From assembly GCA_963767835.1 (NCBI GenBank), contig CAVYFY010000014.1, positions 248,001 to 312,000 on the forward strand: a DNA stretch of 64,000 bases. The letters are read 5' to 3'. This DNA is from SIAQ01 sp963767835. Its GTDB lineage: Bacteria; Planctomycetota; Planctomycetia; Gemmatales; Gemmataceae. Numbering within the stretch: the first letter of the stretch is position 1; every line of letters starts with the position of its first letter. The notes under the pieces were generated by a model. That model saw only the letters and a list, made by a program, of their open reading frames with translations, was not told the DNA's origin and ran no database searches. The position numbers and the translations under genes were made by a program. Positions 1 through 8,394 of the stretch are shown here, one piece after another.

Positions 1-837
1 TGGAATCGACATAGCGCTCGGCCGCGAGGTGCAGGGCATCGATCTTGGGCGTGGTCTCGGCGTCGCTCGCTGAATCCTTCATGCTGCCGGAATGGTCGAG
101 CACGAGGACGCTGTTGACCTGCTCAAGGCGGCCCGGTTCGCCGATGCCGATGGTGTAGACGCGCACCCGTTCGCGCTTGGCCTCGGCGATAACCTGCTGG
201 ATCGTCTTTTTGCTGTTAAGATCGATGCCATCGGTCATGAGAACCACGGCGCGATCGCGGCGGCGCATGACGCCGTGCAGCATGGCGACGCCATCGGAGG
301 CTGCGTCAAGGTAGGCGGTGCCGCCGCGCGGTTGCACGGCGTTGATCTTGGCCAACAGCGGCGGGCGGTCAAAGATCGGCGGCATCTTCTCGCGGATCTC
401 GTGATCGAATAGGATCAGCCCACAATCGGATTTCGGCGGCAGCTTCGTCAGAAACACGTCGGCGGCGCCCGCGCTTGCTCGATGCGGCCATGCTCCTTCA
501 TGCTGCCCGACGTGTCGATCGCCAGCATCACGGTCAAATCGTCGGAAGCGACGGGGCGAGGCATATCGACGCGCTTGACCTCGCGGCCGTCCTCCTCAAT
601 GATCAGCTTGTAATCCTCGCCGAGCTTGTCGATCTTGCCGCCGTCGAGCGTGACGGCGAAGCGAACCTTGACGAAGATCCCCTTCTTGGTCCCGTCGGCC
701 GAGACATTCATCTGCGTGATGTCCTTGGCCCGGTCGAACTCGACCAGGTAGGGCGTCTTGGCCTTCTTGGATTGAGCCGGCGCATCGACGGCGCACAAGG
801 CCAGTAGCGGGATAAGTAGAAATGTGTATTTGCGCAT
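1..837 (-). CDS. Secreted protein with tandem VWA domains (partial, frameshifted)
   Basis: The protein starts at 837 with a signal peptide (MRKYTFLLIPLLALCAVDAPAQ region) and runs off the left edge of the window. After a beta-rich stretch comes a von Willebrand A domain with the metal-site motif DTSGSM; MTDGID is seen further on. A second metal-site motif, DHSGSM, lies near position 90, so two VWA units appear to follow each other. The reading frame breaks near 465-470 in a GC-rich stretch. Restoring one base gives a continuous protein, so this is probably a sequencing indel. VWA domains bind metal and mediate protein contacts; the partner here is unknown. The C-terminus is not in the window. 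Confidence 0.75.
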
Positions 838-864
838 GGCCGGGCTCCGTGAATCCCTGGCTTG

Positions 865-902
865 CGTTTAGCGTTCGCACGGCACCATGCGAACGCTAAG
901 CG
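865..902. repeat. Intergenic palindrome, family A (TTAGCGTTCGC)
   Basis: Arms TTAGCGTTCGCA (868-879) and TGCGAACGCTAA (888-899) form a perfect 12-bp inverted repeat with a short loop. It lies between the VWA gene start and the yidC stop. Related copies are at 5585-5620, 57798-57853 and 58514-58551, all between genes. It has no T-run, so it is not a typical rho-independent terminator, though it could end transcripts or shape mRNA ends. Confidence 0.75.
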
Positions 903-940
903 TGGACGGGCTCATTGTACCACGCCGAGGGCCCTACAGG

Positions 941-3430
941 TTACTTTTTCTCGGCCGCCCGGAGAATGTCGCGCCACAGGGCCTTGATCTTATCGAGGGG
1001 GCCAGCTGGTGCGGTGTCTTTTTCCTTCTGGCTTTCCCGGTCCTTTTTGGCATTCTTGCCTTTCCATTTCGGCACAGAGGTGATCGCCGTCGAGGCCGCC
1101 GCCGCGGTGTTCGCCGCCGCGTCACTGGCGAGCTTCTTCTTGGGCAACAGCTTACGCTCGCACAGGCCCCACAGACTACTCGAAATGAAATAAATGCACA
1201 GCCCCGCCGCCACCTTGTAGAACATGACGCCAAAGAAAATCGTCATATATTTCAGCATCTTCTGCTGCATCGCTTGCTGCTCGTCGGTCGCCGGCGGCAT
1301 TGTCTGTGACTGCTGAATTTGCATGAACACCACCGCGATCATGGGCAGGATGTTCAAGAACGGCCCGAGGTACATCATGCCCCCGAGGTTGTTGGGGTCG
1401 CTGATCCACGGGATGCGATCACCCCACTCGAAGAGCATGTCCGGAGCCGCCAAGTTCTCGATCCACAAAAAGTCGGCCAGGCGAAAATGGACGCTCTCCT
1501 GAAACGCGAAATACAGTCCCAGGAAGATCGGCATCTGCAGGAACACCGGCCAGCAACTGCCGAGCGGATTGATGCCGTGCTTCTTGTAAAATTCTTGCGT
1601 CGCCTGCATCTTCGCCTGCGGATCGTCGGGATATTTCTCCTGAACCTTTTTGAGTTCCGGGCCGAGCGCCTGCATTTTGATGCTGAAGAGGGCCTGCCGC
1701 CTGCTGATCGGAAACATGGCGCCGCGGACCATGACGGTCAAGACGACAATGCTCAGGCCCCAGCCGAAGACGTGATGAAGCTGGTACAAGAGCCAGTGCA
1801 TGAAGCGGGTGACGAAGATAATGACATCGGTCAGCTTGATGAAGGACGAAATCTTGCCGAACCAGTTGTCATTGGGATAATCGGTCAGCGTGTTGAGATG
1901 AAGCGTTTCGGCGTAATAAGTCACGAGTTTGTCGGGGACTTCTTTCTCACCGCTTTCCTGGGCGAGCAGGGCGACCTTGACCGGGCCGTGATAGAGCATG
2001 AACGGCTGCTCGACCTTGTCGCCGGGGAAAAGCTCGATGACTTCGCTGGTGACGCGCACGGTGATGTCGTCGAACTGCGGCCTGGGCGTTTCGCCAAGAC
2101 GGGCCCACGTGGCGATGAGCTTGCCGTCGGGCAGCTTGTAATGGCTGAGCACGAGTTTCTGGTCCACCTGTGCATCGAGGTCTTCCTTGAGATGATGCTT
2201 GGTGCGTGGCAGCAGATGATATTCCAGCTTGTTCCCCTTATCGTCCCGGAATTCGACGATGTCCCGAGCGTAATCCAGATTGGTGATGCGCCTTTTGGTC
2301 TCGGTGGTTTCCAGCGTGGGCCTGGCCCAGGCGAGCAGTCCCCTCGGTTTGCCGCTATCCTTTTCGGGCTCGACGACGATCATGGCGCCGAAGAACTGGT
2401 TGGCGACGCCGGCGAATTGCAAGCGATTGTCGCCGCGGCTGTCGAGCGGGAAGCGATCGCCGCCGCGGCGCAGGCTGATGCGGGAGGCGTCCTCAAGCTT
2501 GCGCCACACGCTGCCGCTCGGTTCGACCAGGGCCATGAACGCATTGCGATGGATGCTGGCGTACCATTCCCCCTCGATCGGCAACCCCTGGGCGCCGGTG
2601 AGCTGATAACGGAACTTGATTTCCTTGGCGTTCTTGTCCGTGCGGCGGTCCTCGATCACGAGCTTCATGGCGACGTGATAATCCTTGTAGCCAAGCTTGA
2701 AGGTCTTGGTGATCTCGACATCCAGGTCGGGAACCATGGTTGAAAGGGTGATTTCCTCCGAGATAATGTTGCCGTCCGCATCCTTTTCAACGGTCCTGCC
2801 ATCCCGGCGTTTTTCGATGGCGCCGCCGCCGGCGCGATCGAGTTTTTCTTCCTTTTCGGGCTTCAGTAATTTCCAGATCTGCTCGCCCAGGCCGAGGACG
2901 GGATTTTCATCCTTGTGGTCGCGGTAGTGATACATGCGATAGGACGGCGAGTGTTCGTCGTCCTGGATTAGTTGCAGCTTCTCGGCATTTCCATCGGCGT
3001 CAGTCGCCGGCCGGCCGCGCCAGTTGGCCGCCTCGAAGCGATTGAGGACCAGCTTGCGCACGCCAGCACCGCGCGAGATGACATCGACCGTGAGATGGAA
3101 AATGTTATTGCCGTCTTTGTCCAACTCGCCGCCGAGCGTGACCGTCTCGAGCTTTTCTTCCTTGGGCGGGTTTTTTACCGCCGGCTTCTTCACCGGCTCG
3201 GTATTCGCCTTCTTCTCCTCCTCCTTTTTCTTTTCCGCGTCCTTCTTGGCCTTGGCGTCGGCGGCTTCCTCGTCCAGCTTGCGTTTCCTTTCCGTTATCT
3301 CCGCTCTCGCCTTCTGCGCTTCTTCTGCTCGCTTCTGCCTCTCCGCCTCCGACGGGAGCATGAAGAAATACCAGCCCGCGATGATGCATACCGCGACAAT
3401 GACGAAAACGATAATGTTGTTTCGCTGCAT
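941..3430 (-). CDS. yidC: Membrane protein insertase YidC
   Basis: YidC inserts and folds proteins in the inner membrane, with or without SecYEG. The chosen ATG at 3430 gives 829 residues. It is followed at once by the N-terminal membrane anchor (NNIIVFVIVAVCIIAGWYFF), as in other two-part YidC proteins; upstream in-frame codons would only add an unlikely leader. Next come a Lys/Glu-rich linker, a large periplasmic beta domain, then the C-terminal Oxa1/60KD_IMP core with segments such as HVFGWGLSIVVLTVMVRG and MYLGPFLNILPMIAVVFM. The tail is highly basic, as expected for ribosome contact. It is longer than the E. coli protein (about 550 residues), mainly in the linker and periplasmic part. 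No Shine-Dalgarno site is obvious before the chosen start. Confidence 0.95.
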   Translation of the reverse strand: MQRNNIIVFVIVAVCIIAGWYFFMLPSEAERQKRAEEAQKARAEITERKRKLDEEAADAKAKKDAEKKKEEEKKANTEPVKKPAVKNPPKEEKLETVTLGGELDKDGNNIFHLTVDVISRGAGVRKLVLNRFEAANWRGRPATDADGNAEKLQLIQDDEHSPSYRMYHYRDHKDENPVLGLGEQIWKLLKPEKEEKLDRAGGGAIEKRRDGRTVEKDADGNIISEEITLSTMVPDLDVEITKTFKLGYKDYHVAMKLVIEDRRTDKNAKEIKFRYQLTGAQGLPIEGEWYASIHRNAFMALVEPSGSVWRKLEDASRISLRRGGDRFPLDSRGDNRLQFAGVANQFFGAMIVVEPEKDSGKPRGLLAWARPTLETTETKRRITNLDYARDIVEFRDDKGNKLEYHLLPRTKHHLKEDLDAQVDQKLVLSHYKLPDGKLIATWARLGETPRPQFDDITVRVTSEVIELFPGDKVEQPFMLYHGPVKVALLAQESGEKEVPDKLVTYYAETLHLNTLTDYPNDNWFGKISSFIKLTDVIIFVTRFMHWLLYQLHHVFGWGLSIVVLTVMVRGAMFPISRRQALFSIKMQALGPELKKVQEKYPDDPQAKMQATQEFYKKHGINPLGSCWPVFLQMPIFLGLYFAFQESVHFRLADFLWIENLAAPDMLFEWGDRIPWISDPNNLGGMMYLGPFLNILPMIAVVFMQIQQSQTMPPATDEQQAMQQKMLKYMTIFFGVMFYKVAAGLCIYFISSSLWGLCERKLLPKKKLASDAAANTAAAASTAITSVPKWKGKNAKKDRESQKEKDTAPAGPLDKIKALWRDILRAAEKK

Positions 3431-3608
3431 AATGTCGTTCGCAAGGAGGAAAATGGCGTCGCCCGGTATTTCGCTCACCAAGCGAAAATATTGCGCAGAC
3501 GAAGATAGGATAGGAATGGCCGCGAATTTGTTTAGCCCCGCGTCGGAGCGGAGGGCGGACGGGGCCGCTTCGGGATGCATGGCCGCCTCAACGAGGCAGG
3601 GCTAAACG

Positions 3609-4373
3609 TCAGCGGCCATCGCGCAAGCGATCCCCGAGAAAATCGTCGAGATCGGGGATGTCGTGAATCTTTTGGATCGTCTTGTCGATGTCGTACTCGA
3701 CGCGGCGGAAGCAAACGTTCTTGGCATCAAGGACCACGTAGCAAGCTCGCCAGTTCCCGTCACGCGGCTGGCCGACCGAGCCGACGTTGACCATCGTCTT
3801 GCGCTCGTCGAGCGGATGGGTGAATTCATTGAGCTCTTCAGGAGCCTGGAACGCGTAGGAATCATCCTGCAAGCTTTCCGTGAAGACGCCCGGCACATGC
3901 GTGTGCCCCTGGAAGCAATACTTGTCGATGAGGGCGAAAATCCGGTCCATTTTGCGCTGATTGTAAATGTCCTCGGGAAAGACATATTCATTGAGCGGAT
4001 TGCGGGCGGAGCCGTGCACGAACAGATGGCTGTTTTCCTTGAAGGTGCGCGGGCGCTCGGCCAGGAATTCCCAGCGCTTTTCACGTTTGACCCGGCTGTC
4101 GGCGGATGATTCCAGCTGTGAGCGGGTCCAGAAGATGGCGCGTTCGGCGGGTGGATTGAAGCCGTCGGGATCGAACATGGCTCCCTGATCGTGATTGCCG
4201 AGCAAGACCATCTGGCATTTCATGGCCAGGTCGATGCATTCGCGCGGGTTGGGCCCGTAGCCGATGATGTCGCCCAGGCAGAAAATCTCGGTGATGTTCT
4301 GCTTGGCGATATCATCGAGGACGGCCTGGAGTGCTTCCAGGTTGCTGTGAATATCGCTGATGATGGCTTTCAC
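3609..4373 (-). CDS. Calcineurin-like metallophosphoesterase
   Basis: This 254-residue cytosolic enzyme carries all signature blocks of the two-metal phosphoesterase fold: D7-x-H9 (ISDIHSN), GDIIGYGP, GNHD and GHTHVPG. It has no signal peptide. It resembles the single-domain YfcE/DR1281-like group, which hydrolyse phosphomono- or diesters; the physiological substrate cannot be read from the sequence. It is a stand-alone gene between yidC and the dehydrogenase pair, with a plausible promoter about 70 bp upstream. Confidence 0.88.
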   Translation of the reverse strand: MKAIISDIHSNLEALQAVLDDIAKQNITEIFCLGDIIGYGPNPRECIDLAMKCQMVLLGNHDQGAMFDPDGFNPPAERAIFWTRSQLESSADSRVKREKRWEFLAERPRTFKENSHLFVHGSARNPLNEYVFPEDIYNQRKMDRIFALIDKYCFQGHTHVPGVFTESLQDDSYAFQAPEELNEFTHPLDERKTMVNVGSVGQPRDGNWRACYVVLDAKNVCFRRVEYDIDKTIQKIHDIPDLDDFLGDRLRDGR

Positions 4374-4443
4374 GTTCTGTCGTCTCCCGGACGCGAATCA
4401 GGCATGGATCGATCGATGAGGCTGGCGCGAATTTCACTTCTAC

Positions 4444-4472
4444 ATTATACTACCATGAGTTTACTCGCTGAA
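4444..4472 (-). promoter_or_regulatory. Candidate sigma-70-type promoter for the metallophosphoesterase
   Basis: On the minus strand a perfect TATAAT (-10, 4444-4449) follows TTCAGC (-35-like, 4467-4472) by 17 bp. The start codon at 4373 is about 70 bp downstream. The -10 match is strong and the -35 match weak. Confidence 0.4.
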
Positions 4473-4571
4473 CGGAAATCCTGTCAAGTGTGCGACCTGC
4501 ACCGGTTTTACGGTGTCGCCGGGTTTGCCCTCCTGTTCCCTACAATCGACAGACTGATACACCGCAAGCGG

Positions 4572-5570
4572 CTAAAGGGCTTGCACAATCGCGTCGGCAA
4601 ATGCGGATGTGGTCGCGTCGCCGCCGAGGTCTCGGGTGCGGAGTGGCCCGGCTCCGAGCACCTTCTCAATCGCGCGTAGAATTCGGGCGGCCGCTTCTTT
4701 CTGCCCGACGCCACTTAAGAGGTCGATGGCCGGCAGCAGCAAGGGCAATGGATTGGCGCGATCGATGCCAACACGGTCTCGGCCGGCCCCGTGAAAGCAC
4801 TCGTAGACCTGGATGCCATCGCCGACGTTGATCCCGGCGGTGGCGCTGATGCCGCCCACCACGCCCGCCCCAAGATCGCTGACGATGTCGCCGTAGAGAT
4901 TGCCCATCGCCAGCACATCGAATTGCTGCGGCTTTGACACCATTTGCATGCAGCAGTTATCGACGATCATCTCCCTCGCTTGAATGTCCGGAAAGTCCTT
5001 TGCGGTGGCGCGAAACGCTTCGAGAAACAGCCCATCGGCCTGCTTGAGGATGTTGGCCTTGTGCACGCAATGGATCGTCTTGCGGCCCGACTCCTTCGTC
5101 CAGCGAAACGCGAATCGGAAGAACCGCTTCGAAGCCGATTCGGTGACGACCTTCAAGCTCTGCACGACGCCTGGCACGATTTCATGCTCGATGGCAGCGT
5201 ACAGATCCTCGGTGATCTCACGGATGACGAGCATGTTGACGTTTTCAAAGCGTGCTTTGAGTCCGTGCAGGTTCTTGAGCGGCCGCACCGCCGCATAGAG
5301 CCCCAAAGTTCGCCGCAACTGCACGTTGAAATTGACGAGCGGGCGAGCCGGATCGGACATCAATTTCGTCTTGAGAGCGAGCCCATTCTTGCGCACCGAG
5401 GCGAGCATCGGCTCGGGCAGCGGCGGCAATCCCTGCTTGACCGCCTCAGCGCCGGCGACGTATTCGTCCCATGTGATCGGAACGCCGGCCGCCTCGATGA
5501 CGCGCTTGATGGCCGGCACGAGATCGTAGCCGACCTCGCCGCCTTGGATCAGAGTGACAAGCAGGGACAT
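4572..5570 (-). CDS. Isocitrate/isopropylmalate dehydrogenase-family protein, degenerate paralogue
   Basis: The 332-residue protein aligns end to end with its upstream neighbour (5632-6627). Both have the family's Tyr and Lys regions (TEDLYAAIEHE; CVHKANILKQADG) and the metal-binding D-x-x-S-D (DIVSDLGAG). However, it lacks the N-terminal GDGIGPE motif (GGEVGYDL instead), the substrate-binding Thr/Ser loop is altered (MSDPARPLVNFNV instead of TTPIGKGFRSINV), and HGSAPDIAGKGLANP has become HGAGRDRVGIDRANP. Such losses are typical of non-catalytic regulatory subunits, for example of mitochondrial NAD-isocitrate dehydrogenase. A regulatory role for the adjacent catalytic paralogue is an inference. 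Altered substrate choice is the alternative. Confidence 0.75.
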   Translation of the reverse strand: MSLLVTLIQGGEVGYDLVPAIKRVIEAAGVPITWDEYVAGAEAVKQGLPPLPEPMLASVRKNGLALKTKLMSDPARPLVNFNVQLRRTLGLYAAVRPLKNLHGLKARFENVNMLVIREITEDLYAAIEHEIVPGVVQSLKVVTESASKRFFRFAFRWTKESGRKTIHCVHKANILKQADGLFLEAFRATAKDFPDIQAREMIVDNCCMQMVSKPQQFDVLAMGNLYGDIVSDLGAGVVGGISATAGINVGDGIQVYECFHGAGRDRVGIDRANPLPLLLPAIDLLSGVGQKEAAARILRAIEKVLGAGPLRTRDLGGDATTSAFADAIVQAL

Positions 5571-5584
5571 CTCTCGGTCTCCCC

Positions 5585-5620
5585 GTTTAGCGTTCGCACG
5601 GTGCCACGCGGGCGCTAAAC
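5585..5620. repeat. Intergenic palindrome, family A
   Basis: Arms GTTTAGCGTTCGC and GCGGGCGCTAAAC (two mismatches) lie between the two dehydrogenase genes. Same family as the element at 865-902. Confidence 0.7.
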
Positions 5621-5631
5621 GAATCCAGCCA

Positions 5632-6627
5632 TCACAAATTCGCGATCAGCCGCTCGGTGATGGTCCCGGTGTTGCCGTCGCCGCCCAAATCGCGCGTCAA
5701 ACCGACGCCGGCTTGCAGGGTGTCGCGCACCGATTGCTCGATGCGCTGGGCACTGACGCGCTGGCCGATGTGGTCGAGCATCATCGCGGCGGAGCGCAAC
5801 AGGGCGATCGGGTTGGCCAATCCCTTGCCGGCGATGTCCGGGGCGCTGCCGTGCACCGCTTCGAAAAGGGCGTAGCGCTGGCCGATATTGGCGCCAGGGA
5901 CCACGCCCAGGCCGCCAACCAGGCCCGCGCAGACGTCGCTCATCACGTCGCCGAACAGGTTTTCCATGACCAGCACGTCGTACGGCGTCGGATCGAGGGC
6001 CAAATCCAGGGCGACGTGGTCGATCGTTTGCTGTTCATATTCGAGGAATGGAAAATCGTCGGCGACTTCGTCGGCGATGCGCAGAAACATGCCGTCGCTC
6101 AATGGCAATACGCTCGCCTTGTGGACGACGGTAACCTTGCGGCGGCCCTGATGTCGAGCCAACTCGAAAGCATAACGAATGATGCGCTCGGCAGCGTCGC
6201 GCGTCACCAGACGCAAGCTCTCGACGACGCCGGGAACGACGACGTGCTCCAGGCCGGCGTAGAGCCCCTCGGTGTTTTCGCGCACGACGATCAAATCGAC
6301 ATGTTCATACGGCACCTTGACGCCGGGCAGCGTTTGCACCGGGCGAACGCTGGCGAAGAGGGCGAGCTCCTGGCGCAAGCGGACATTGATCGAACGAAAG
6401 CCCTTGCCAATGGGAGTGGTGCACGGACCCTTGAGGGCGACACGATGCTTGCGGATGAATTCGAGCGTCTGATCGGGGAGCGGATCGCCGAACTTCTCAA
6501 CCGCGTCCAAACCGGCGTGAGCTTCGATCCAGTGGATGTGGGCGCCGGCGGCGTCGAGAACCTGCCGGGTCGCCGCCATCACTTCGGGGCCAATGCCGTC
6601 GCCGGCGATCATCACCACGAAAGTCAT
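5632..6627 (-). CDS. NAD-dependent isocitrate/isopropylmalate-type dehydrogenase
   Basis: A beta-decarboxylating dehydrogenase of 331 residues. The start is set at the ATG at 6627, immediately before MIAGDGIGPEV, the family's N-terminal motif. Substrate and metal residues are intact: TTPIGKGFRSINVRLR, RENTEGLYAGLEH, VHKASVLPLSDG and DVMSDVCAGLVGG. The cofactor loop HGSAPDIAGKGLANP has the Asp-Ile pair seen in NAD-dependent members, not the Lys-Tyr of NADP enzymes. The likely reaction is isocitrate to 2-oxoglutarate in the TCA cycle; 3-isopropylmalate or tartrate activity cannot be excluded. Its start overlaps the stop of a small upstream ORF by ATGA, and the degenerate paralogue follows directly, so the two probably form one operon. 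Confidence 0.88.
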   Translation of the reverse strand: MTFVVMIAGDGIGPEVMAATRQVLDAAGAHIHWIEAHAGLDAVEKFGDPLPDQTLEFIRKHRVALKGPCTTPIGKGFRSINVRLRQELALFASVRPVQTLPGVKVPYEHVDLIVVRENTEGLYAGLEHVVVPGVVESLRLVTRDAAERIIRYAFELARHQGRRKVTVVHKASVLPLSDGMFLRIADEVADDFPFLEYEQQTIDHVALDLALDPTPYDVLVMENLFGDVMSDVCAGLVGGLGVVPGANIGQRYALFEAVHGSAPDIAGKGLANPIALLRSAAMMLDHIGQRVSAQRIEQSVRDTLQAGVGLTRDLGGDGNTGTITERLIANL

Positions 6628-6752
6628 GGGGATTGGTGCTCCCGGGGTCCTGCGTCGCTCCGTGCCATCCGCATGTCGGGCGGCGCCGGCCTCTTGCAAT
6701 GGCAGAGCCGACAAAGCACCAGCATCGAAAGAATGCCGATCATCCTGCGCAT
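6624..6752 (-). CDS. Possible small coupled ORF (42 aa)
   Basis: An ATG at 6752 is preceded by GAGGAG at ideal spacing (6 nt). It opens a 42-codon frame beginning MRRMIGILSMLVLC, a short hydrophobic start with three Cys soon after. It ends in TGA that overlaps the dehydrogenase start as ATGA, the usual mark of translational coupling. It may be a leader peptide or a small membrane or secreted protein. No family is recognised; it could also be chance. Confidence 0.35.
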   Translation of the reverse strand: MRRMIGILSMLVLCRLCHCKRPAPPDMRMARSDAGPREHQSP

Positions 6753-6813
6753 CGCAGTCTCCTCGTGAACGAATGGTTATCCCTCAAGGTAAGGCAAGGT
6801 CTCGGAAAAACAA

Positions 6814-6917
6814 GAGCAGGCAGAAGGCAGCAGGCGGCGGGGAGAAATTCCAATGCGGCGCCTTGCAAGTGTTTGCGGTGTTGCTGTCTGCTGTCTGCTG
6901 TCTGCTGCCTGCCTTTG
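6814..6917. repeat. Imperfect inverted repeat with GCAGGCAG/CTGTCTGC arms
   Basis: A left arm rich in GCAGGCAGAAGGCAGCAGG faces a right arm of CTGTCTGC repeats ending in CTGCCTGCC, about 40 bp apart. It fills the divergent gap between the dehydrogenase operon and the M48 protease gene. Its role is unknown. Confidence 0.5.
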
Positions 6918-6948
6918 CACGGCTCGGTTCGTGAGGTAGAATGAGGTA

Positions 6949-8394
6949 ATGCCGTTTATTTATCTTCTCTTGTTCGCTCTCGTTTGCTTGCAAAACACCT
7001 GGCCGGCACTGCCGGATTGGCTGCTGACGGATGTCGGCAGCGCCACCCTCGCGGGCGCCATCGTGGTGCTGTCCTGGCTGAGCGCGGACGTGATCGGCAG
7101 GGCGCTTGCCCGTCAAATGACACGCCATCCCGAGCAGCGCGGCTCGCTTCTGCGCAGCTATGGGCGCTGGCGGCGCCGGCACTTCATTGGCTTGCTCCTG
7201 AGCTACCTTGCCTGCCTGTATCTGCTCGGCTGGGGGGAAGTCTTGACGACATTCTGGGAGAGCTGGCTGCCCGAATCTCTTCGCGATAGCAAGAATTATC
7301 CCGGATTGCAGGTCGCCATGCTTGCGCCGTTCTTTCTCGGACTCATCGCATCTTGGGAGCGTTTTTATCAGGTTGAGAACACGGCCTACCAAATCGTGCA
7401 TGAATCGGACCACTTCGTGTCGCGGTTTTCGTATCTACTGATGCAGATTCGCCACCAGTTTTTCATGGTCTTGCCACCGATCTTCGTGATGCTGCTGTTG
7501 CAAATGCTGTACATCTTTGTGCCGGACCGAAATGCGACGGTCCCCGCGCTAGTGCTGGGGGCCTTGCTTGGTCTGGCGTTGATCTTGATGCCGATGCTAT
7601 TGCGGATTTTCCTGGGACTCAAGCCTCTGCCGGCAGGACCGTTACGCGCTCGATTGGAGGAGACGGCCCGGCGGCTGAATTTCCGCTACAGCAACATCCT
7701 GGTCTGGCACACGCGCCATCTGTTCGCCAATGCCCTTGTCACTGGCTTCGTTCCCTGGCTGCGCTACATCGTCCTGACCGATCGGCTCATCGACGAATTG
7801 AGCCCCGACGAGATCGAAGCGGTCTTCGGCCATGAAGTGGGACACATCAAGCACCATCATTTGTTCTTCTACCTGGCGTTTTTCCTTACGAGCTTTATCT
7901 TGCTTGGTTTCTACTGGGAAATCATCAAGGAATGGCTTAAGCCGGAGATCCTCGGCGCCGTGAAATGGGTTCCCTATCTGGATTCCACCGTCGATGCGGG
8001 CACGCTCACGACGCTCAGCCCGTTCGGCAAGCTCGTGCTGCTGGCGGGGTACACGCTGCTGGTGTTCGGCTTCCTGTCGCGCCGCTGCGAGCGCCAGGCC
8101 GACCTTTACGGCGCCAGCACCGTGTCCACCGAGGCGTTCATCAATGCATTGGAGAAAGTCGCCGCGATCAACGGGATTCCACGCAACCGTTCGAGCAACT
8201 GGCTGCTCTCCTGGCAGCACCCGACCATCGCCCAGCGCGTGGAATTCCTGGAAGCGATGCGCGACCACCCCGGGCGCGTGCCGCAATTCCACCTCAGCAT
8301 ATTGTTGCTGCGCTGGTGCTTCTTCGTTGCTTTGGGCGTTCTGGTATGGACCTTTGGCGTGCCTTCCATTTTGGAATTGCTAGGCGGATTTTGA
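6949..8394 (+). CDS. M48-family membrane zinc metalloprotease
   Basis: A 481-residue integral membrane protein with several hydrophobic segments before and after the zinc site. H295-E-V-G-H299 (VFGHEVGHIKHHH) is the HExxH motif. The downstream SRRCERQADLYGAS supplies the third ligand Glu in the usual ExxxD context. M48 enzymes of this layout (Ste24/HtpX type) cut membrane or prenylated proteins, usually in membrane quality control. The N-terminal half has about four membrane spans and is less conserved. The gene is single, divergent from the dehydrogenase operon and convergent with the MMPL gene. Substrate unknown. Confidence 0.88.
   Translation: MPFIYLLLFALVCLQNTWPALPDWLLTDVGSATLAGAIVVLSWLSADVIGRALARQMTRHPEQRGSLLRSYGRWRRRHFIGLLLSYLACLYLLGWGEVLTTFWESWLPESLRDSKNYPGLQVAMLAPFFLGLIASWERFYQVENTAYQIVHESDHFVSRFSYLLMQIRHQFFMVLPPIFVMLLLQMLYIFVPDRNATVPALVLGALLGLALILMPMLLRIFLGLKPLPAGPLRARLEETARRLNFRYSNILVWHTRHLFANALVTGFVPWLRYIVLTDRLIDELSPDEIEAVFGHEVGHIKHHHLFFYLAFFLTSFILLGFYWEIIKEWLKPEILGAVKWVPYLDSTVDAGTLTTLSPFGKLVLLAGYTLLVFGFLSRRCERQADLYGASTVSTEAFINALEKVAAINGIPRNRSSNWLLSWQHPTIAQRVEFLEAMRDHPGRVPQFHLSILLLRWCFFVALGVLVWTFGVPSILELLGGF

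Noticed and set aside
1319..2743. Long open frame (474 codons) opposite yidC
   Set aside because: It mirrors yidC codons on the other strand in GC-rich DNA; it has no ribosome site and its His/Asp/Glu-rich composition is typical of antisense frames.
5554..6768. Long open frame (404 codons) opposite the dehydrogenase
   Set aside because: It is antisense to a clearly conserved enzyme gene and matches no domain.
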